From: Ferrovaceae bacterium
GTDB lineage: Bacteria; Pseudomonadota; Gammaproteobacteria; Burkholderiales; Ferrovaceae
NCBI GenBank assembly: GCA_027457225.1
Contig: DAIDTL010000036.1
Location: forward strand, 1 to 9,246
Length of the DNA: 9,246 nucleotides
Direction: 5' to 3'
Positions within the stretch are counted from its first letter, which is position 1. Every line of letters begins with the position of its first letter. Both the position numbers and the translations under genes were made by a program. The notes under the pieces were generated by a model that did not search any database, was not told the DNA's origin, and was given only the letters and a program-made list of their open reading frames with translations. This document shows positions 1 to 6,282 of the stretch, one piece after another.

Positions 1-687
1 GGGCGATACAGCCGTTACATGCAACAGTTTCCCGATGCGCTGCGCGAACGCATTGCCACCCAGGGCGTGCGCTTTACACATCACAGTTCGATTGCCCCCA
101 CCGGCACCATCTCGTTGTCGCTCGGCAACAATGCCAGCAACGGCATTGAACCTTCCTTTGCCCATCACTACAGCCGCAACGTGATTCGCGAGGGCAAAAA
201 AAGCAAAGAGAAGGTGGATGTGTTCTCTTTCGAACTGCTGGCTTACCGCACCCTGATCAATCCCAAGGCCATGCCGTTTGCAGAATCTGGCGAAGGCAAG
301 CTGCCCGACTATTTTGTCGATTCCTCCAACATTCAGGCCCGTGCCCATGTGGACATCCAGGCGGCAGCCCAAAAATGGATTGACAGCTCCATTTCCAAAA
401 CCATCAATGTGCCGACGGATTACCCTTACGAGGATTTCAAGGACATTTATTTCTATGCCTACGAACGGGGTTTGAAGGGGTGCACCACATTCCGTTTCAA
501 CCCGGAAGCGTTCCAGGGCGTTCTGGTGACGGAAAAGGATCTGGAAAACACCACTTACCGCTTTACGCTGGAGGATGGCACAACCGTAGAAGCCAAAGGC
601 AATGAGAACATCGAATACGACGGCGAGTTGCATAGTGCAGCCAACCTGTACGACGCCCTCAAAGAAGGTTATTACGGGAAATTCTGA
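1..687 (+). CDS. nrdJa: Class II (B12-dependent) ribonucleotide reductase, large part NrdJa, C-terminal fragment (5' partial)
   Basis: The frame is open from base 1 (GRYSRYMQQF...), so the gene starts before the window; the ATG at 19 is internal. About 228 C-terminal residues are visible, ending in TGA at 685-687. The enzyme reduces ribonucleotides to deoxyribonucleotides in the cytoplasm using an adenosylcobalamin-generated thiyl radical. Seen: the RNR barrel motif SSIAPTGTISLSLG at about 82-123, followed by NNASNGIEPSFAHHYSRN, which is characteristic of class II enzymes. Near the C-terminus lies ERGLKGCTTFRFNPE, also conserved in NrdJ. The protein ends in a short acidic segment and EGYYGKF, with no cysteine-rich tail. 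That tail sits in the next gene, which points to the split NrdJa/NrdJb form known from Pseudomonas aeruginosa. The catalytic finger-loop cysteine and the cobalamin-contacting region lie upstream of the window. Family assignment is firm; that it is the split form is inferred from the neighbour. Confidence 0.93.
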   Translation, partial: GRYSRYMQQFPDALRERIATQGVRFTHHSSIAPTGTISLSLGNNASNGIEPSFAHHYSRNVIREGKKSKEKVDVFSFELLAYRTLINPKAMPFAESGEGKLPDYFVDSSNIQARAHVDIQAAAQKWIDSSISKTINVPTDYPYEDFKDIYFYAYERGLKGCTTFRFNPEAFQGVLVTEKDLENTTYRFTLEDGTTVEAKGNENIEYDGELHSAANLYDALKEGYYGKF

Positions 688-690
688 CCC

Positions 691-695
691 GGGAG
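691..695 (+). promoter_or_regulatory. Ribosome binding site of nrdJb
   Basis: GGGAG lies 6 nt before the ATG at 702, inside the 14-bp gap after the nrdJa stop codon. It supports ATG 702 as the start and indicates that nrdJb is translated independently from a shared transcript, not by readthrough. Confidence 0.7.
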
Positions 696-701
696 AATAC
701 A

Positions 702-1388
702 ATGACACTCACCATTAACAAAAAAATTACCGGATATGCCGTCGTTACGGAATCCCCCGAAGCGGCTCCCGCCGAAACCCGGACCGCCGAAATTCATCAG
801 CTGGGCGAACCGCTGTCCCGTCCGGACAAACTGGTGGGCAACACCTACAAGATCAAGACGCCGGTCACCGATCATGCACTCTACATCACCATCAACGATG
901 TGATCATGAACGAGGGCACCCCGCAGGAACATCGCCGTCCCTTCGAGATTTTCATCAACTCGAAGAACATGGAGCATTTCCAGTGGATCGTGGCGCTCAC
1001 CCGGGTCATGTCCGCGGTGTTCCGCAAAGGCGGCGACATCACGTTTCTGGTGGAAGAGTTACACAGCGTGTTCGATCCCAAGGGGGGTTACTTCAAGAAA
1101 GGCGGAAGGTACATTCCCAGCCTGGTGGCTGAGATTGGCGAAGTACTGAAGGAGCACCTGTACGAAATCGGCATGTTGAAGCGCCCCGAACAGGAACCGC
1201 ATCAAAAGGCTTTTCTGGAATCCAAGCGGATGGAGTACGTGGAAAATCAGTCTCAGGCCAGCAACGTTGCATCTGATACCGGATTCCCGACAGGTGCGAC
1301 CTTATGTGCCAAATGCTCGACGCAGGCTGTCATCAAAATGGACGGTTGCCTGACCTGCCTGAACTGCGGCGACAGCAAGTGTAGCTAA
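702..1388 (+). CDS. nrdJb: Class II ribonucleotide reductase, C-terminal subunit NrdJb (TSCPD domain and cysteine-rich tail)
   Basis: This 228-residue protein supplies the part of class II RNR missing from NrdJa. Residues about 40-155 (GNTYKIKTPVTDHALYITIND ... FVEELHSVFDPKGGYF) look like the TSCPD-type domain found at the end of long NrdJ proteins. The last 30 residues carry CAKC (C202, C205), C216, CLNC (C219, C222) and C227. In long class II reductases such a tail serves as a redox-active or metal-binding segment that re-reduces the active site; that role here is inferred from the family. The length is close to what I recall for Pseudomonas NrdJb (about 230). It is 14 bp from nrdJa on the same strand with a good Shine-Dalgarno, so the two are one operon. 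The gene ends in TAA 8 bp before the convergent pflA stop. In P. aeruginosa both parts are needed for activity. Confidence 0.9.
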   Translation: MTLTINKKITGYAVVTESPEAAPAETRTAEIHQLGEPLSRPDKLVGNTYKIKTPVTDHALYITINDVIMNEGTPQEHRRPFEIFINSKNMEHFQWIVALTRVMSAVFRKGGDITFLVEELHSVFDPKGGYFKKGGRYIPSLVAEIGEVLKEHLYEIGMLKRPEQEPHQKAFLESKRMEYVENQSQASNVASDTGFPTGATLCAKCSTQAVIKMDGCLTCLNCGDSKCS

Positions 1389-1396
1389 GCTCAGGG

Positions 1397-2173
1397 TCAG
1401 GCTACCCACAGCCCGCGTCGCGCAAACTGCTGCCGCACGCGCGCTTCAACTTCCGGGGTAGGTGCGGGGGTCCCTTCCAGCAGATACTTACGGCCTGCCA
1501 TGGCGGCCCACTTGTGGGCCGCCATGTTGTGAAACGGCAGCACTTCAACCCGTTGAACACTCCCCAGCGCTGCCACAAAATCCGCCATGCGTTCCACCTC
1601 ATCGAAAGCGTCGGTCCAGCCTGGTACCAGCACATAGCGTATCCACATCGGCTTGCCCATCCAGGACAAGCGACGCGCCATCTCCAGCACGGGTTGTAGC
1701 GCCGTGGCGGTAAGGTCGCGATGCCTGATGGGATCGATATGCTTGATGTCCAGCAATACCAGATCCACCGGGTCAAACCACGCATCGCTGACCGCATCGC
1801 CCAACCCCCCGTTGGTGTCGAGCGCCACATGCAAACCGTATTCTGCCTTGACTTTGCGAATCAAGGCCCCCACAAAATCCGCCTGCACCAGGGGCTCGCC
1901 TCCAGAGATGGTCAGCCCTCCGGCAAACCTCAGAAAGGAGGCGTACTTGCCGATGTCCGCTGCCACTTCGCTTACGCTGACCCGTTTTCCCTCCTTCATT
2001 TTCCAGGTATCCGGGTTATGGCAGTAATGACAACGCATCTGGCAACCGCTCATGAACAGCACAAAACGCATTCCGGGGCCATCCACTGCCCCGCCAGTTT
2101 CATAGGAGTGGATGGTCCCAGCCAGATCCTGTGCGTACTTAGCAGGTTTCGTGGAAAGTGCGAGAGATGACAT
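1397..2173 (-). CDS. pflA: Pyruvate formate-lyase activating enzyme (radical SAM glycyl-radical activase)
   Basis: This cytoplasmic enzyme uses a 4Fe-4S cluster and S-adenosylmethionine to place a radical on the C-terminal glycine of pyruvate formate-lyase. With the ATG at 2173 the protein has 258 residues; E. coli PflA has 246. Seen: IHSYETGGAVDGPGMRF (21-37), the CxxxCxxC cluster motif (C44, C48, C51, in SGCQMRCHYCHNPDTW), the SAM-binding segment GGLTISGGEPLVQ (85-97), LDTNGG (118-123), and RYVLVPGWTD and VEVLPFHNMAAHKW towards the end, all close to E. coli PflA. The frame continues upstream to a GTG at 2221, but the GTG would add 16 residues with no family support. The chosen ATG overlaps the end of pfl by 35 nt, so translation is probably coupled. 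No strong Shine-Dalgarno is visible; the closest is GGGA about 12 nt upstream. A perfect inverted repeat lies near the 3' end of the gene. Confidence 0.92.
   Translation of the reverse strand: MSSLALSTKPAKYAQDLAGTIHSYETGGAVDGPGMRFVLFMSGCQMRCHYCHNPDTWKMKEGKRVSVSEVAADIGKYASFLRFAGGLTISGGEPLVQADFVGALIRKVKAEYGLHVALDTNGGLGDAVSDAWFDPVDLVLLDIKHIDPIRHRDLTATALQPVLEMARRLSWMGKPMWIRYVLVPGWTDAFDEVERMADFVAALGSVQRVEVLPFHNMAAHKWAAMAGRKYLLEGTPAPTPEVEARVRQQFARRGLWVA
1499..1526. repeat. Perfect inverted repeat, 13-bp arms with 2-nt centre, inside pflA
   Basis: The left arm CATGGCGGCCCAC (1499-1511) is the exact reverse complement of the right arm GTGGGCCGCCATG (1514-1526), separated by TT. On the coding (minus) strand it encodes the MAAHKWAAM segment, which corresponds to a conserved region of PflA (LGKHKWVAM in E. 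coli), so coding constraint may explain part of the symmetry. As RNA it could form a very stable GC-rich hairpin about 100 nt before the stop codon. It has no following U-tract, so it is not a standard intrinsic terminator. Function unknown. Confidence 0.6.
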
Positions 2174-4430
2174 CGAGCTGTTGTTCCCGGGTAAGGCGAA
2201 TGAAATTGACAGCGTAGCCACTGACCCGAATCGTCAATTGCGGATATTCTTCAGGGTGCCTCATGGCTTCCAACAACGTCTCGCGGTTGAGTACATTGAC
2301 GTTGATGTGGAACCCGGTGGCATCGCAGAAACCATCGAGACAGTTGGCCATGTTGACGATGCGTTCTTCCGGTGTCTTGCCCAGGCTGCCCGGCGTGGAC
2401 GATGCGGTCCAGCTGATGCCGTCCTGCGCAGCGTCGTAGGGAATCTTGGCAACACTGAAGCCGGCTGCAATCCAGCCATTTTGATCCCGCCCATTGGTGG
2501 GGTTGGCTCCGGGGGAAAATGGCTTGCCAGCCAATCTGCCGCAAGGCGTCGTGCCGGTTTTTTTGCCATACACCACATTGGAAGTAATGGTCAGCACCGA
2601 CTGGGTCGGCACGGCATCACGATAGAAACGATGCCGCCGCAGCCGTTCCATAAATCCTTCAGTGAGTGCCACAGCGATGCTGTCCACCGAATCGTCGTTG
2701 TTGCCGTAGGCCGGATAGTCGCCCTCAATGGCAAAGTCGATGGCAATCCCCGCTTCGTTGCGAATGGGTCGGACACGCGCGTGCCTGATGGCGGAAAGAC
2801 TGTCTGCGGTAATGCTCAATCCCGCAATTCCCATGGCCATGGTGCGCAGGATGTCGCGATCATGCAAAGCCATCATCAAGCGCTCGGGGGCATACTTGTC
2901 ATGCATATAGTGAATGGTATTGAGCGCCCGCACATACACCGAAGCCAGCCAGTCCTGCACTTTCTCAAAGCGTGCCATCACCTCTTCGTAGTCAAGGATC
3001 TCGCTGGTGATGGGCTCAAACCCTTTTGCCACCTTCATGCCGCTCATCTCATCTACCCCGCCATTGATGGCGTACAGCAAGGCTTTGGCGAGATTGGCCC
3101 GGGCCCCAAAAAACTGCATCTGTTTCCCCACGCGCATGGCAGACACACAGCAGGCAATAGCGTAGTCATCTCCCAGTGACACGCCCCCCACCCGTTGCGG
3201 TCGCATCACGTCGTCGTTCTCAAACTGGACAGCCGATGTATCTATGGCCACCTTGGAAGCAAATGCCTTAAATCCTTCGGGCAATCCGACGCTCCACAGA
3301 ATCGTCAGGTTCGGTTCGGGTGAGAGGCCGATGTTGTACAGCGTCTGCAGAATGCGGAAACAGGTTTTTGAGACCAGGCTCGCCCCATCCGTACTCATTC
3401 CGGCAAGGCTCAAGGTAACCCAGGTGGGATCCCCGCTATAAAGCGCATCGAAGTCCTTTGTGCGCATGTAGCGAATGATGCGAAACTTGATCACCAGATG
3501 GTCAATCATCTCTTGCGCTTCGACCTCGGTGATGCGCCCCGCGTCAAGATCGCGCTGGATATAGATGTCCAGAAAAGTGGTGACACGCCCCACACTGGTG
3601 GCTGCACCATTGGCTTCCTTGGCTGCCGCAAGGTAGCCAAAATACAGCCATTGCACCGCTTCCAGGGCCGTACTGGCCGGTTTGGAAAGATCGAATCCGT
3701 AGCCCAGGGCCATGATCTTTAATTCATTGAGCGCCTTGACCTGTTCGGACAGTTCTTCACGTTGGCGAATCACCATTTCGGTAAACTCGGCACCATCGGT
3801 TTTGGCTTTCTGGCGCTTGCGCTCTTCAATCAGCGCATCCACACCATACAGGGCGATACGCCGATAATCGCCAATGATGCGCCCGCGCCCATAGGCATCG
3901 GGCAGGCCGGTGATCACCCCGGATCGACGGCAGGCCAGAATTTCGGGATCGTATACATCAAACACCCCCTCGTTGTGGCTTTTGCGATAGTCCTGAAAAA
4001 TTTCCTTGATCTTGTTGGGCACGGGGGGGAACCCATATTCCTCGAGTGACTGTTCCACCATGCGCAAGCCCCCTTTGGGGAAAATGGCGCGACGCAGTGG
4101 CGCGTCGGTCTGCAGGCCAACGATCACTTCATCTTCGCGACTGATGTAACCCGGGCCATGGGACGTGATGCTTGATCCCACTTCCGTGGACACCTCCAGC
4201 ACACCATCGTTAAGACGCTCCTGCTTGAGCAATGCAACGACCACCGCCCATTGCCTTAGTGTTTTTTCAGTGGGTCCCGCCAGAAAGCCGGCATCTCCCC
4301 GATATTCGGTGTAGTTATCGTGGATAAAATCGCGCACGGCGATATCGCGCTTCCAGACATCACCCTTGAAGCCGCGCCACGGATCGTGCGTTGCGGTATT
4401 AAAAATCTGCTGCGGAATCTGGATGTCCAT
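2139..4430 (-). CDS. pflB: Pyruvate formate-lyase (formate C-acetyltransferase), glycyl radical enzyme
   Basis: This enzyme converts pyruvate and CoA to acetyl-CoA and formate under anoxic conditions, in the cytoplasm. From the ATG at 4430 it has 763 residues, against 760 in E. coli PflB, and aligns along the whole length by eye. Seen: the N-terminal WRGFKGDVWKRDIAVRDFI, the adjacent catalytic cysteines C427-C428 in YAIACCVSAMRVGKQMQFFGARAN, and the glycyl radical loop RVSGYAVNF near the C-terminus with the radical glycine at about G738. All key residues are present, so it should be active when modified by the adjacent activase. The reading frame extends to 4529, but those 33 extra residues are unlike the family and run into the divergent promoter region. 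The ATG at 4430 has a purine-rich AGAGGGGG (4439-4446) 8 nt before it. It is the first gene of a pfl-pflA operon and is transcribed divergently from lysR. Confidence 0.96.
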   Translation of the reverse strand: MDIQIPQQIFNTATHDPWRGFKGDVWKRDIAVRDFIHDNYTEYRGDAGFLAGPTEKTLRQWAVVVALLKQERLNDGVLEVSTEVGSSITSHGPGYISREDEVIVGLQTDAPLRRAIFPKGGLRMVEQSLEEYGFPPVPNKIKEIFQDYRKSHNEGVFDVYDPEILACRRSGVITGLPDAYGRGRIIGDYRRIALYGVDALIEERKRQKAKTDGAEFTEMVIRQREELSEQVKALNELKIMALGYGFDLSKPASTALEAVQWLYFGYLAAAKEANGAATSVGRVTTFLDIYIQRDLDAGRITEVEAQEMIDHLVIKFRIIRYMRTKDFDALYSGDPTWVTLSLAGMSTDGASLVSKTCFRILQTLYNIGLSPEPNLTILWSVGLPEGFKAFASKVAIDTSAVQFENDDVMRPQRVGGVSLGDDYAIACCVSAMRVGKQMQFFGARANLAKALLYAINGGVDEMSGMKVAKGFEPITSEILDYEEVMARFEKVQDWLASVYVRALNTIHYMHDKYAPERLMMALHDRDILRTMAMGIAGLSITADSLSAIRHARVRPIRNEAGIAIDFAIEGDYPAYGNNDDSVDSIAVALTEGFMERLRRHRFYRDAVPTQSVLTITSNVVYGKKTGTTPCGRLAGKPFSPGANPTNGRDQNGWIAAGFSVAKIPYDAAQDGISWTASSTPGSLGKTPEERIVNMANCLDGFCDATGFHINVNVLNRETLLEAMRHPEEYPQLTIRVSGYAVNFIRLTREQQLDVISRTFHETC

Positions 4431-4547
4431 GGTATGGGCCCCCTCTGGCCTGGGTACTGATTGGTGGGCCCTATTGTAAAAGGGATAGGCAAGCCGCAAA
4501 AAGCGACTTATACTGCAGGTAGGTGTCAATTTAATTTATATCTGCCT
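4431..4547. promoter_or_regulatory. Divergent pfl / lysR promoter region
   Basis: These 117 bp separate the pfl and lysR start codons and must hold both promoters. Towards lysR, TATACT (4509-4514) is a plausible -10 without a good -35. Towards pfl, TACAAT on the minus strand (4473-4478) is a plausible -10, with a weak TTGCGG upstream at 15-bp spacing. LysR-type dyads are possible: TAGGCA (4486-4491) is repeated inverted as TGCCTA (4543-4548), and TAGG (4520-4523) faces CCTA (4545-4548) across an AT-rich core. I see no clear FNR box (TTGAT-N4-ATCAA) and no sigma-54 element. The existence of a divergent control region is secure; the individual elements are guesses by eye. Confidence 0.6.
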
Positions 4548-5423
4548 ATGCGCAAGCTCCCACCTTTACACTCAGTTAGGATCTTCGAGACCTGTGCTCA
4601 GATGTTGAATTTTTCGGTAGCTGCACGAGAGCTTTCCCTGACCCATAGCGCCGTCAGCCCCCAGATTCGCCAGTTGGAAGAATGGCTGGGGCAGCCCCTC
4701 TTTACCCGTCATGCGGGCGGCGTCGCGCTGACCCCCGCCGGCCAGGCCCTGCAACGTTCAGCGACCCAATCGCTGAGTCTGCTGGAGGATACCTGCCACC
4801 AGCTGCTGTCCCGCTCGCAAGCGCAAGCCATCACCCTGGCTGCACCGGGCAGCTTCATGGCCCTGTGGTTGATCCGGCGGCTGGAGCACTTCGAGCGCAC
4901 CCATCCCGCGCTGCGCTTACAATTGCAAACCCAGGGAAATTATCAGGATCTGGCTGCCCAGCGCATCGACGCGCTGGTGGTGAGCGCACGCCCTCCCTGG
5001 CCCAAAGGGGTGCATGCATTTACCCTGTTTGGCGACCGTGCGGGGCCCGTCTGTGCACCGGACTGGGCACCCTTGCCCGGCAACGGCGGGGAACTGTTGG
5101 GACAGCCCCTGCTCTATACGCTATCGCGGCGTGAGGCGTGGATCGAATGGGCCGAGTTGCACGGCCTTGACCCGGCCCGACTGAACCTGGTGCGCCACTT
5201 CGATAATCTGCAACTGATGCTGGAGGCCGCCGTCGCCAAACTGGGCATTGCCATCGCACCGGAACAGCTGGTTCAGCGTGAACTCCAGCAAGGTCGACTG
5301 ATCGCTCCACTGGGTTTTACTTCAAGCCTTTCGGAATTTGCGCTGTGCGTCCTGGCCAGCCGCGTACAGGATGCTCCCCTGGCTGCCCTAAGCACCTGGA
5401 TGACTGAACAAACCCGGCCATGA
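4548..5423 (+). CDS. LysR-family transcriptional regulator (GcvA-like)
   Basis: A 291-residue DNA-binding regulator. The N-terminal winged helix-turn-helix spans about residues 5-65 (LPPLHSVRIFETCAQMLNFSVAARELSLTHSAVSPQIRQLEEWLGQPLFTR), the usual LysR pattern, followed by GGVALTPAGQAL and the linker helix. Residues about 90-290 form the two-lobed effector-binding domain. The opening MRKLPPLHSVRIFE fits the GcvA-like subgroup, so I chose ATG 4548. An in-frame ATG at 4461 would add 29 residues unlike the family and would cover the promoter region. No good Shine-Dalgarno precedes ATG 4548. The gene is divergent from pfl, an arrangement in which LysR proteins commonly control the opposite gene and themselves. 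Its stop overlaps the start of the next gene by 4 nt. The effector cannot be told from sequence. Confidence 0.92.
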   Translation: MRKLPPLHSVRIFETCAQMLNFSVAARELSLTHSAVSPQIRQLEEWLGQPLFTRHAGGVALTPAGQALQRSATQSLSLLEDTCHQLLSRSQAQAITLAAPGSFMALWLIRRLEHFERTHPALRLQLQTQGNYQDLAAQRIDALVVSARPPWPKGVHAFTLFGDRAGPVCAPDWAPLPGNGGELLGQPLLYTLSRREAWIEWAELHGLDPARLNLVRHFDNLQLMLEAAVAKLGIAIAPEQLVQRELQQGRLIAPLGFTSSLSEFALCVLASRVQDAPLAALSTWMTEQTRP

Positions 5424-5806
5424 CCCTTACTCCTTTCCTGGTGGCCACGGCCAGTTATCTGCTGATGCTCGTGGCCTACTTCCTGCGCAAGCGGCGGGCC
5501 TTTCACATGCTGGTCATGGGGGCCACCATCGCCTTTGATGTATCCATGCCTTTTTTTCTGGTGACTCACCGCAACTGGTGGCATCGCCTGATCGAGCAAA
5601 ATGACATCCTCTCCTTCCTGGTCTGGATGCACTTCGGTCTGCTGATCACAATGTACGCGCTGGAATTGGCCCAAGTCATCACTGCCCGCCAGATTCTTAA
5701 AGACGTGCCCACAGCGCGTGCCACCCACCACAGCCAAGGGCGCGCCCTGCTGGTGGTGCGCGGGCTTGTGATTCTCACGGGTGGATTTTTAGCCGAACCG
5801 GCGTAG
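5420..5806 (+). CDS. Small four-helix membrane protein, possibly DUF420-like
   Basis: This 128-residue protein has four hydrophobic stretches, at about 6-22, 28-49, 63-86 and 107-123, so it is very probably an inner-membrane protein. Basic residues follow the first helix (RKRR, 23-26). Histidines lie near helix ends or within helices (H29, H50, H55, H71), and a conserved-looking H103-H104-SQGR precedes the last helix. The order of helices and histidines recalls the DUF420 family of small membrane proteins, some of which are linked to haem or cytochrome oxidase biogenesis; that match is from memory and weak. The start ATG overlaps the lysR stop as ATGA (5420-5423), so the gene is probably translationally coupled to lysR and co-transcribed. 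The substrate and role are unknown. Confidence 0.72.
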   Translation: MTLTPFLVATASYLLMLVAYFLRKRRAFHMLVMGATIAFDVSMPFFLVTHRNWWHRLIEQNDILSFLVWMHFGLLITMYALELAQVITARQILKDVPTARATHHSQGRALLVVRGLVILTGGFLAEPA

Positions 5807-5817
5807 TATCAAAAAAC

Positions 5818-5830
5818 GGGGTCTGACCCC
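5818..5830. repeat. GC-rich palindrome GGGGTC-T-GACCCC between the membrane-protein and CHRD genes
   Basis: A perfect 6-bp-arm inverted repeat with one central base lies in the 47-bp gap, preceded by six A residues (5811-5816). Motifs of this type (GGGGTCAGACCCC) are, as I recall, dispersed in many copies in some proteobacterial genomes, at times near REP-associated transposases, so this may be one copy of a dispersed element. A one-base loop is too tight for a good RNA hairpin, and no T-tract follows on the plus strand. On the minus strand the A-tract reads as a T-run after the palindrome, so a weak minus-strand terminator is conceivable, though no minus-strand gene ends there. Confidence 0.5.
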
Positions 5831-5842
5831 TAATGACACTCA

Positions 5843-5848
5843 GGGAGG
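5843..5848 (+). promoter_or_regulatory. Ribosome binding site of the CHRD gene
   Basis: GGGAGG sits 5 nt before ATG 5854. This strong site decides the start: the upstream in-frame ATG at 5833 would put the site inside the gene and seven extra residues before the signal peptide. Confidence 0.75.
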
Positions 5849-5853
5849 CGTTC

Positions 5854-6282
5854 ATGCATTCTTTATCAAAAACACTCGCCCTGGCCGCACTCGCCTTGTT
5901 CCTGGGCAGTCCGGCATGGGCCGAAACAGCTCATCTCATCGCCAAATTGTCCGCGGCTGCAGAAATCCCGGCCAAGAGCGGCCCCGGTATAGGCTCGGTC
6001 GACGCGATGCTGGATACCGCGAGCGGCAAACTGAAATACACCATCACCTATGATGGGTTGAGCGGCCGGGCTACCGCGGCCCATTTCCATGGCCCGGCCA
6101 GCACTTCGGAATCCGCTGGAGTTACGGTAAAAATTACCGGTGACCTGACCAGTCCAATCGAAGGGGAAGCGATGCTGACGCCCGAACAAGCCGATGCGCT
6201 GATGGCAGGCCGGTGGTACGTCAACATCCATACCGCCAACAATCCTTCTGGAGAGATTCGTGGACAGTTGATGAAGAAGTAG
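5854..6282 (+). CDS. Secreted CHRD-domain protein
   Basis: A 142-residue protein starting MHSLSKTLALAALALFLG, with a clear Sec signal peptide and a likely cleavage after AWA (residue 23). The mature part is one CHRD domain (named after chordin): LSAAAEIPAKSGPGIGSVDAML (32-53), the AAHFHGPA motif (75-82), and the closing GRWYVNIHTANNPSGEIRGQL (119-139). All landmarks of the family are present. It should be periplasmic or extracellular. The molecular function of bacterial CHRD proteins is poorly known; the His residues in HFH and NIH could bind a metal, but that is a guess. The start is fixed by GGGAGG 5 nt upstream. It lies 47 bp after the membrane-protein gene on the same strand and may be in that transcript or have its own promoter. 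Its TAG stop directly abuts the convergent cfa stop. Confidence 0.9.
   Translation: MHSLSKTLALAALALFLGSPAWAETAHLIAKLSAAAEIPAKSGPGIGSVDAMLDTASGKLKYTITYDGLSGRATAAHFHGPASTSESAGVTVKITGDLTSPIEGEAMLTPEQADALMAGRWYVNIHTANNPSGEIRGQLMKK

Noticed and set aside
2112..3179. 355-codon open frame on the plus strand opposite pfl
   Set aside because: It lies wholly antisense to the conserved pfl and pflA coding sequence, shows no family resemblance, and is the usual shadow frame of a GC-rich gene.
4431..4529. 33-residue N-terminal extension of pyruvate formate-lyase
   Set aside because: It is unlike the family and runs through the promoter region, and the ATG at 4430 has a good ribosome binding site and gives the normal length.
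4461..4547. 29-residue N-terminal extension of the LysR protein
   Set aside because: The GcvA-like opening MRKLPPL begins at 4548; the extension has no family support and overlaps the pfl promoter region.
5273..5737. 154-codon minus-strand frame opposite the lysR end and membrane protein gene
   Set aside because: The plus-strand frames have coherent domains and an ATGA junction; this one has no family features.
5811..5830. Intrinsic terminator after the lysR-membrane protein pair
   Set aside because: The palindrome has a one-base loop and the A-run is on the wrong side for plus-strand termination.
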